Source: Clostridiales bacterium
GTDB taxonomy: Bacteria; Bacillota; Clostridia; Christensenellales; Aristaeellaceae
Assembly: GCA_004556985.1 (NCBI GenBank)
Contig: SFFC01000025.1
Span: forward strand, 1-20,489
Length of the DNA stretch: 20,489 nucleotides
Direction: 5' to 3'
Shown: in pieces, positions 14,987 through 20,489 of the stretch
How the letters are laid out: each line of letters starts with the position of its first letter
Numbering within the stretch: position 1 is the first letter of the stretch
The notes under the pieces: generated by a model
What the model was told of the DNA's origin: nothing
The model's input: only the letters and a program-made list of their open reading frames with translations
The model's database searches: none
Made by a program: the position numbers and the translations under genes

Positions 14987-15450
14987 AACGGGAAGCGGAA
15001 GTGCGCGCGGCCCTCGGACATGTCCAGAATGGCGGAAATGCCCAAAATGCCCACGTTCAGTGCGCGCAGCAGCTCGACCGTCTCCCGGATGCTCTTTCCC
15101 GTCAGCACCACATCCTCCACGATCAGCGCACGCTCCCCGGGCGTGACATCGAACTCGCGGCGGACCGTCATCGTGCCATTGTGCCGAAGCGCATGCAAGC
15201 AGCGCGCATTCATCTGCCGCGCGAGCTCATAGGCGAGGATGATGCTGCCCTCGCCGACGCCGACAACCAGATCCGGCGATGTGCCCGCGAGCAGCTCCGC
15301 CATCTGCGCGGCGATGCGCTGCGTCTGCTCCGGCCGCTGAAACAGGCGGGGCAGGCTCACCCGTACGCGCGAACAGCTTCCGTCCGCTTCAGGAAAGTGC
15401 CCCTCGCGCACGGCGCCGATCTCTCTGAGCTGATCCATCATCCCGTTCAT
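14899..15450 (-). CDS. pyrE: Orotate phosphoribosyltransferase family protein
   Basis: A 183-residue type I phosphoribosyltransferase. The PRPP-binding motif is LIVEDVVLTGKS at residues 109-120, and GVGEGSIILAYELAR near 64-78 matches the PyrE second loop. It ends with CPLC (C171, C174) and GVPL, a tail seen in OPRT-like proteins of Clostridia and possibly a metal site. The likely reaction is orotate plus PRPP to OMP in pyrimidine synthesis, but salvage of another base cannot be excluded, since no other pyr gene is nearby. The ATG has AAAGGA about eight bases upstream. It starts 24 bases after the AraC gene stop on the same strand, so the two may be one transcript. Confidence 0.8.
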   Translation of the reverse strand: MNGMMDQLREIGAVREGHFPEADGSCSRVRVSLPRLFQRPEQTQRIAAQMAELLAGTSPDLVVGVGEGSIILAYELARQMNARCLHALRHNGTMTVRREFDVTPGERALIVEDVVLTGKSIRETVELLRALNVGILGISAILDMSEGRAHFRFPFYPLAGLSRGNAPRRICPLCRAGVPLTQE

Positions 15451-15474
15451 AAGCTTTCCTTTCCCGTGTTCGCG

Positions 15475-16386
15475 TTATCGCTGCGGCGCGTTTTCCTCCA
15501 GCCGGCTTCGCAGCCACTGGCTGGGCGTCTGCCCGTATGTCCGCTTGAACTGCATGCTCAGGTGGCTTGCCGAGGAGAAGCCGAGCTGATCTGCCGCCTG
15601 CGCCACCGTGCGCCCCTCGTCGAGCAACAGGTGGCACGCGCATTTGAGCCGCTCCTCCATCATGTACTGGCTGGGCGACTGGTGGAATACCCGCATGAAG
15701 AGCTTGTAAAGAAAGCTCGTGCTTACGCCCATCTGCGCACAGATCTCCTCCACGCGCAGGCCGCTGCCCAGATTGGCGCGCATGATGGCGATCGCCTGCG
15801 AGCACAGGCGCATATCCTCCCCGCGGGGGAAAACCACCGCGTCGGACGTACTGCGCGCGGCCTGCAGGTTCCACAGGCGGCGCATCATATAGACGGACAT
15901 GCTCACCAGCAGCTCGTGAATGAGGGCCAGCGTGCCCGCTTCCCCGTGCAGCCTGTCCTTGAGCAGAAGGTTGAACTGCGGGGCAAAATCCGGCAGCGTG
16001 CCTGCGCGCAGCAGGCGCTGCGGCGAGGCCCCGAAGACCCCGGTCAGATACGGCGCCAGCAGATAGTCCGGCTGGATGGTAAAGTGAATGTAGTAATAGT
16101 GGACAGGCTCCTTGCCCATGCAGTCCGCGCTGTATGTCCTGCCCGGCTCGAGCAGCACCATGTCGCCCGGCTCAATCTCATAGCAGAGCTCGCCGCATGT
16201 CAGCCGGACGCGGCCCTGCGTATAGAGCACCCATTCGTAATCCTTCACCGAGAAGGCGGACACGCGCCCGTCGTCCTGCTGAAGAAAGTACCCAAAGCCG
16301 TTGATCTCAAAGCGCATGGCTCCGATCAGCGCGGAGATATCGTCCCGGGGCACGTCGATGATAAACCGGTCAAAGCTCCTGTTCAT
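15475..16386 (-). CDS. AraC family transcriptional regulator with N-terminal cupin
   Basis: A 303-residue regulator. The N-terminal cupin-like sensor covers about residues 5-150 (VLYTQGRVRLTCGELCYEIE, then GDMVLLEPGRTY). The C-terminal AraC/XylS double helix-turn-helix spans about 200-297, with VEEICAQMGVSTSFLYKLF and VAQAADQLGFSSASHLSMQF followed by KRTYGQTPSQWL. The cupin binds small molecules in this class, so it probably responds to a sugar, aromatic or other acceptor. The ATG at 16386 follows AGGAGGGCGC, a clear ribosome site; an in-frame ATG at 16440 lies outside the homology. It is divergent from the secreted reductase gene across a 168-base control region, the usual arrangement for a dedicated activator and its target. 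Confidence 0.9.
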   Translation of the reverse strand: MNRSFDRFIIDVPRDDISALIGAMRFEINGFGYFLQQDDGRVSAFSVKDYEWVLYTQGRVRLTCGELCYEIEPGDMVLLEPGRTYSADCMGKEPVHYYYIHFTIQPDYLLAPYLTGVFGASPQRLLRAGTLPDFAPQFNLLLKDRLHGEAGTLALIHELLVSMSVYMMRRLWNLQAARSTSDAVVFPRGEDMRLCSQAIAIMRANLGSGLRVEEICAQMGVSTSFLYKLFMRVFHQSPSQYMMEERLKCACHLLLDEGRTVAQAADQLGFSSASHLSMQFKRTYGQTPSQWLRSRLEENAPQR

Positions 16387-16554
16387 GCGCCCTCCTGTCG
16401 TTTTGTGGAGAAACACCATGATTATACTATAAATCCGCACAGCTGTATACGGATTTTTGCTCTTTTCTTCATGATTGATGTATTTCTTTCACAATTTGGC
16501 TTCCGTATAATGCAGATACAGGATTTCCTGACTGTCAAGAAGGAGGAAGGACAC
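16387..16554. promoter_or_regulatory. Divergent control region between the AraC and reductase genes
   Basis: TATAAT at 16506-16511 on the plus strand and TATAAT (16426-16421) on the minus strand face away from each other. Neither has a convincing -35 box at 17 bases, typical of promoters needing an activator. Between them AAATCCG (16431-16437) and CGGATTT (16450-16456) form an inverted repeat with a 12-base spacer, next to the minus-strand -10 box. It is a candidate regulator site, or a weak stem-loop. Confidence 0.6.
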
Positions 16555-18381
16555 ATGAAGATGAACAGGATGCTCTCCGTGCTGCTTGCGCTGGCGCTTC
16601 TGGTGGGCTGCGCCGGGGCCAGCGCACAGCCTGCGCTGCAGGACGGCGTGTTTGCCGGTGCAGCCATGGGCATGGGCGGCGAGCTCGCCGTCGAGGTGAC
16701 CGTCGAAAACGGCGCGATGACGGCTGTCGAGGTCACTGCGCAAAAGGAGACGCCGGGCATTTCCGATCCGGCGCTTGAGCAGCTTCCCGCTGCGATTCTC
16801 GCCGCGCAGTCCACGGATGTGGACGATGTTTCCGGCGCGACGATCACCTCCAAGGCGATCAAGGGCGCCGTGGAGGCGGCGCTGCTGGCCGCGCAGGGCG
16901 TGGATGCCGGCGAGGAGGACGCCATCGTCTACCCCGAGAAGGCGGACATTGTTGTGGTGGGCTACGGCTTTGCGGGCATGAACGCTGCGCTCGAGGCCGC
17001 GAACCGCGGCGCGCACGTCGTGCTTCTGGAGAAGACGGAGCAGCGCGGCGGTTCCATGCGCCTGGCGGGCGGCACGCTCTCCGGCGCGGGTACGAAGATA
17101 CAGGCCGAGCAGGGCATCGAGGACAGCCCGGAGCTGTTCTATGAGGAGATCGTCTCCCGCAACGCGGCCATCGGCGGCGAGGCGAACTACCTGCCGGACG
17201 TGTCGAAGTACTACTGCGAGCACTCCGGCGAGGCGGTCGACTGGCTCGACTCCCTGGGCTGCGACATGGGCGAGCGCACGGCAGGCCAGCCGTCTCTCTA
17301 TCAGCCGATGAAGGTGGCGCGCGTGTATTCCACCGGCAAGAGCGCGAGCTATCTGGAAAAGGTCGGCGAGCTGGTGGACGCACAGGTCGCTGCCGGAACC
17401 ATCGAGACCTATTACAACGCCACGGCTGACTCGCTCGTGCAGCAGGCGGACGGCGCCATCACCGGCGTGGTCTTCACCGGCGCGGACGGCGTGCAGCGCC
17501 AAATCGACGCGGGCGCGGTCATCCTCTGCACCGGCGGCTACGGCCACAGCGAGGAGATGCTGAAGAAGTACAACTTTACCAACGTGCTGACCACCGCGCC
17601 CGCCTCCAACACCGGCGACGGCCTGCGCATGGCGGTTGAGGCCGGCGCTGCGGTCAAGAACATGGACTACTGCTCCACCTACGCCGGCGGTCTGTACACC
17701 TCCGCTTCCGGATTCGTGCGCAGCCAGAACATCCGCATCAAGGACTACCCGTACATGATCTTCGTCAACGCCCAGGGCGAGCGCTTCTGCGACGAGCTGG
17801 GCAATGCGGACGGCACCGACTACGACGCCATCACCTCCTGGTGGAAGAAGGGCGACAACATCGTCTACATCGTCTTTGACGAGGCGATGATCGACGCGCT
17901 GCGCGCCGAGGACAAGCCGGTCATCAGCGGCGACAAGGATTGGAGCAAGTTCGACAAGGCCGTGCAGGATGCGGAATCCATCTTCGTGGGCGATACGCTC
18001 GAGGCTGCCGCCGCTGCGGCGGGCGTGGACGCTGCCGGTCTGGCTGCGACGATCGAGCGCTACAACGGCTTTGCGGCCAGCGGCAAGGATGAGGACTTCG
18101 GCCGCACGCGCCTGATGAAGGAATTCACCGGCGGCAAGTACTACATTCTGCGCACCATGCCCTACGTGATGATCACCTCCGGCGGCCCGGTCATGAACGA
18201 CCGCTGCGAGGTGCTCCGCGAGGACGGCACGCCGATTCCGGGCCTGTATCAGGCCGGCGAGATCGCGGGCAACGCCGCGGTCATCGGCCATACGACGCTG
18301 GGCGGTGTGTCCAACACGGACTGCGTTGTATTCGGCAAGCGTGCAGCGGAATGCGCGGTTGAATACGCCCTTTGCAAGTAA
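16555..18381 (+). CDS. Secreted lipoprotein FMN-binding/FAD-dependent reductase (fumarate/urocanate reductase-like)
   Basis: A 608-residue exported flavoprotein. A lipoprotein signal peptide ends at LVGC (C19). An FMN-binding domain (about 30-115) carries DVSGATIT, in which T96 is the expected site for FMN attached covalently by ApbE. The FAD/reductase domain starts at ADIVVVGYGFAGMNAALEA (loop G136-G141) and runs to the end, with AVILCTGGYG, GERFCDELG, and GLYQAGEIAGNA then TTLGGVSNTDCVVFG. This layout is that of extracellular flavin reductases related to UrdA and flavocytochrome c. No CxxCH haem motif is present, so electrons must arrive by another carrier. The acceptor (fumarate, urocanate, an aromatic enoate or something else) cannot be told. 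Strong AAGGAGG at 16540-16546. A long forward-frame extension back to 15001 is spurious. Confidence 0.93.
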   Translation: MKMNRMLSVLLALALLVGCAGASAQPALQDGVFAGAAMGMGGELAVEVTVENGAMTAVEVTAQKETPGISDPALEQLPAAILAAQSTDVDDVSGATITSKAIKGAVEAALLAAQGVDAGEEDAIVYPEKADIVVVGYGFAGMNAALEAANRGAHVVLLEKTEQRGGSMRLAGGTLSGAGTKIQAEQGIEDSPELFYEEIVSRNAAIGGEANYLPDVSKYYCEHSGEAVDWLDSLGCDMGERTAGQPSLYQPMKVARVYSTGKSASYLEKVGELVDAQVAAGTIETYYNATADSLVQQADGAITGVVFTGADGVQRQIDAGAVILCTGGYGHSEEMLKKYNFTNVLTTAPASNTGDGLRMAVEAGAAVKNMDYCSTYAGGLYTSASGFVRSQNIRIKDYPYMIFVNAQGERFCDELGNADGTDYDAITSWWKKGDNIVYIVFDEAMIDALRAEDKPVISGDKDWSKFDKAVQDAESIFVGDTLEAAAAAAGVDAAGLAATIERYNGFAASGKDEDFGRTRLMKEFTGGKYYILRTMPYVMITSGGPVMNDRCEVLREDGTPIPGLYQAGEIAGNAAVIGHTTLGGVSNTDCVVFGKRAAECAVEYALCK

Positions 18382-18723
18382 CGCGTCATTCCCGGTGCGC
18401 CGGGAATCGGCCCGCCCATTCGGAAGGGACTGTATCCTGCCCAAAGGACAATGAACAAGGGCTGTCAGGACACGCCTGACAGCCCCTTTCTGTTTGCTTG
18501 CAATTCTGTTCACAGAAGGAAAAGATTCCGGACAATCACGACCCGAACAACCGCAGCGCCACGCGCTTTGCGGGCGACGGCTGCCGCGCGCTCCTCAACG
18601 TCCGGGAGCACGCTGAGCGCCTTGCCCGGCGGGAATCTGCCGGGCCTGTACGAATCAATCACAAAGGATACAGGCGGCGGAGGCGTTCAAGGGAGGATGG
18701 ACGCACGCCATGAAAACCAGCAA
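18382..18723. other. Non-coding gap between converging genes, with a possible coding remnant
   Basis: This 342-base gap separates the reductase and fructokinase 3' ends. It holds a stem at 18388-18407 (ATTCCCGG, TGCG, CCGGGAAT), the terminator at 18459-18485, and a further inverted repeat GCCCGGC (18624-18630) with GCCGGGC (18639-18645). From about 18525 to 18610 the plus strand has an open frame with codon use like real genes here (DNHDPNNRSATRFAGDGC, then RALLNVRE), with no start or ribosome site. I do not recognise it; it may be the scar of a lost gene. Confidence 0.35.
18459..18490. terminator. Terminator downstream of the reductase gene
   Basis: An 11-base perfect stem, GGGCTGTCAGG (18459-18469) with CCTGACAGCCC (18475-18485), closes an ACACG loop and is followed by CTTTCTGTTT. 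The tail is T-rich but interrupted. It lies about 78 bases after the reductase stop; a smaller stem at 18388-18407 precedes it. Confidence 0.75.
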
Positions 18724-19698
18724 TCACCGCAAACCATAGGCTTCCTTCATGCAGCCGAGCACCTGCTCCATCGGCAAGACGCTGGAAATGCCGCCGTGCT
18801 TCTGCGTGGACAGGCTCGCGGCGCAGCAGGCAAAGCGCACGATTTCCGTCATCTCCGCGACGCTCAGCGCCTCGGGACGCTTGCCCAGCGCGAGGAAGCG
18901 GCTCATGGCGCTGCCTCCGAAGATGTCGCCCGCGCCGGTGGTATCGACGACGTGGATGCCCTTCGGGGAATCGACCGTGACTGCGCCATTGCGGTTGGCG
19001 GCGTGGCAGCCCTTCGGGCCGAGCGTGGCGTAGACGAGCGAGACGCCGTATTCAGAGAGCAGCTTTTGTGCGCCTGCCTCCGGCGTGAGCCCCCAGAGGA
19101 AGTCAATTTCCTCGTCGCTGATCTTCACGATGTCCGCCTGCGCAAGGCTCCACTCAATCTGCGCGCGGGCCTCGTCCTCGCGCCTCCAGAGGGGCTTGCG
19201 CAGGTTGGGATCGAGGCTGATGAGCCTGCCCTGCGCCTTTGCGCGGGCGACGGCGGCGCGCGTGGCGCTGCGCACCGGCTCGTCCGTCAGGCTCAGCGTG
19301 CCAAAGTGGAAGACGCGGCAGTCGTCGATCAGCCCGGAGCCGAGCGCTTCCTGCTCAGTCAGACGGGTATCCGCGCCGGGCTTGCGGGCGAAGCTGAACT
19401 CCCGGTTGCCGGTGTCGTCGAGCGTGACGAAGGCCAGCGTGGTGAACACGCCCGAATCCATCACAATGCCGCGGGTGTCAATGCCGCGGCTTTTCAGCGT
19501 GCCGACGAGCAGCCTGCCGAACGTATCCGCGCCGACCTTGCCGAGCATGGCGGTGGTGCAGCCGTAGGCTTGCAGCGCGGCGAGAAAGTTGCCGGGCGCG
19601 CCACCGGGATGGGCGGCGAGGGTCGGATAGCCCGCCTCGTCCTTTGAGGCGCAGGTGAAGTCGATGAGCAGCTCGCCGAGGGCAACGACGTCAAACAT
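18724..19698 (-). CDS. Fructokinase, PfkB/ribokinase family
   Basis: A 324-residue sugar kinase. PfkB signature 1 is HPGGAPGNFLAAL near residue 30. Signature 2 is DTTGAGDIFGGSAM, with catalytic D258. DVVALGELLIDFT, GKVGADTFG, TTLAFVTLDDTGNREFSF and RKPGAD are typical of bacterial fructokinases (ScrK/FrkA-like, phosphorylating the 6-hydroxyl of fructose). 2-keto-3-deoxygluconate kinase is the main alternative, though the N-terminal pattern fits it less well. I chose the ATG at 19698, which places GGAG nine bases upstream; the ATG at 19704 sits only three bases from it. It starts 28 bases after the LacI gene and is probably in one operon with its own regulator. No transporter or hydrolase is in view to name the sugar source. 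Confidence 0.88.
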   Translation of the reverse strand: MFDVVALGELLIDFTCASKDEAGYPTLAAHPGGAPGNFLAALQAYGCTTAMLGKVGADTFGRLLVGTLKSRGIDTRGIVMDSGVFTTLAFVTLDDTGNREFSFARKPGADTRLTEQEALGSGLIDDCRVFHFGTLSLTDEPVRSATRAAVARAKAQGRLISLDPNLRKPLWRREDEARAQIEWSLAQADIVKISDEEIDFLWGLTPEAGAQKLLSEYGVSLVYATLGPKGCHAANRNGAVTVDSPKGIHVVDTTGAGDIFGGSAMSRFLALGKRPEALSVAEMTEIVRFACCAASLSTQKHGGISSVLPMEQVLGCMKEAYGLR

Positions 19699-19726
19699 AA
19701 GCATACGCTCCTTTGCAGATGGTGGG

Positions 19727-20489
19727 TTACTTGACGGGCAGGGTGGTGCCGCCGTCGGCGTAGGTGACGGGCAGGCAGATGAGCGAGGGCAGCCCCTTGA
19801 AATCGGGGGAGAGCACCATGCTCACGCAGGCTTCCGCGATGTCCGCGACGGGCTGCACAATGGTCGAGCAGATGTAGTCGAGATTGCCAAACATGCGGAT
19901 GCCGTCAAAGCCGATGACCTGCACGTCCTCCGGGACGCGCAGCCCCATGCTGCGCAGGATGCCGATGGCCTGATAGGCCACCGTGTCTGTGCCGCAGAAG
20001 ATGCCGTCAAAGGTGAGGCGATTGCCCTCCATGTTGGCGCGCAGGAAGCTCTCGAACGCGGAGAAGGGCATGCCGTCGTCGAGCAGCAGGCATTCATAGG
20101 GCAGGTTCAGCTCCATGCAGCCGCTGATGAAGCCGTCCTTGCGCTTGCTCGGCTCGTTGGTGAGCCGGGAGCCAATACGCATGAAGGCTACATGCCTGCA
20201 GCCGCGCCGCGCCAGCTCGTGCGCAGCCATCCTGCCGCCGGCGAAGTTGTCCGCAGCCACGCAGGGGACGGACACGCTGAAGAAGCGGTCGATGGTGACA
20301 AACGGGATGTCCTCCGGGATTTCCAGATGCGGGTTGTAGGTCAGCGCGATGACGCCGTCCGCGCGATTCTGGCGCACCATCTGGATAAAGTCCTGCTCGC
20401 GCTCCCGGTCGTACTCCGTGAAGCACAGGAGCATCTTGTAATTGCGCCGCTCCAGCGCCATGTTGATATGATGAGTCAGCAGCGCGAAG
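19727..20489 (-). CDS. LacI family transcriptional regulator (5' end outside window)
   Basis: The effector-binding part of a LacI/GalR repressor. The frame stays open to the window edge (FALLTHHIN precedes an internal Met at 20461), so the N-terminal helix-turn-helix is not in view. Family blocks are DREREQDFIQMVRQNRADGV, PFVTIDRFF, VAADNFAGGRMAAHEL, FDGIFCGTDTVAYQAIGIL and VPEDVQVIGFDGI. The protein binds a sugar or sugar phosphate in its periplasmic-binding-protein fold and releases DNA. It is 28 bases from the fructokinase start on the same strand, so it most likely controls that kinase and its own gene. Confidence 0.92.
   Translation of the reverse strand, partial: FALLTHHINMALERRNYKMLLCFTEYDREREQDFIQMVRQNRADGVIALTYNPHLEIPEDIPFVTIDRFFSVSVPCVAADNFAGGRMAAHELARRGCRHVAFMRIGSRLTNEPSKRKDGFISGCMELNLPYECLLLDDGMPFSAFESFLRANMEGNRLTFDGIFCGTDTVAYQAIGILRSMGLRVPEDVQVIGFDGIRMFGNLDYICSTIVQPVADIAEACVSMVLSPDFKGLPSLICLPVTYADGGTTLPVK

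Noticed and set aside
15001..16554. Long 5' extension of the reductase frame (to 1126 codons in total)
   Set aside because: It overlaps pyrE and AraC on the other strand. The true start at 16555 has AAGGAGG and a lipoprotein signal peptide.
16489..18513. A minus-strand open frame of 674 codons opposite the reductase
   Set aside because: Shadow of the real gene. The protein is Val/Arg/His/Asp-rich without motifs, while the plus frame has clear FMN and FAD motifs.
1..20489. CRISPR arrays, tRNA or rRNA genes, transposases or phage genes
   Set aside because: No regularly spaced repeats, no tRNA-like arms with CCA, and no integrase, transposase or phage motif was found in either strand by eye.

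Overview
Organism (inference): a G+C-rich Bacillota of the class Clostridia, probably a gut anaerobe and possibly near Christensenellales. The basis is the G+C-rich codon use, strong GGAGG-type ribosome sites, several TTGAxx-N17-TATAAT-like promoters, and Clostridia-type families: type I pullulanase, PepV, DUF6020, DUF2318 with HMA-TauE/SafE, an Rrf2 regulator, and a lipoprotein FMN/FAD reductase. No rRNA, tRNA, CRISPR array, transposase or phage gene was seen.

Layout. 1-2854 (+): the tail of an unknown gene, a DUF6020-type membrane protein and a MalY/PatB C-S lyase. 2855-3076: an intergenic stretch unusually rich in palindromes. 3077-6242 (+): pepV, a KDPG/KDPGal aldolase gene and dgoK, the last two overlapping. 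6268-6321: a shared terminator. 6332-10571 (-): a glycogen/alpha-glucan breakdown operon, pulA then glgP, 4 bp apart behind a TTGAAA-N17-TATACT promoter. 10706-13011 (-): a DUF2318 lipoprotein, an HMA-TauE/SafE-cupredoxin protein and tcdA. The last two are damaged, with deletions, a frameshift and loss of the boundary between them. 13114-13693 (+): an Rrf2 regulator with its own promoter and terminator, back to back with the DUF2318 promoter. 13796-14986 (+): a near-consensus promoter with an operator-like dyad, then a chimeric ORF joining the front of an esterase to the middle of a glutamate-cysteine ligase and running through a terminator. 14899-16386 (-): an AraC regulator and an orotate phosphoribosyltransferase. 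16555-18381 (+): a secreted FMN/FAD reductase lipoprotein, divergent from the AraC gene. 18382-18723: terminators and a possible coding remnant. 18724-20489 (-): a LacI regulator (cut by the window end) and a PfkB fructokinase.

How it works together: most genes serve carbon and electron flow in a fermenter. Pullulanase and phosphorylase release glucose-1-phosphate from branched alpha-glucan. Eda and DgoK process 2-keto-3-deoxygalactonate-type intermediates. The fructokinase with its LacI regulator handles a sugar. The AraC-reductase pair looks like an inducible module for disposing of electrons on an external acceptor.

Most unusual: (1) the esterase/glutamate-cysteine ligase chimera, and (2) the decayed or mis-assembled SafE-tcdA segment, with apparent losses at several places, at least one of them between short direct repeats. 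The two are less than 3 kb apart, so either this is a real hotspot of deletion or the assembly is wrong here; read mapping would decide. The reductase module is the best candidate for undescribed biochemistry, because its substrate cannot be read from the sequence.
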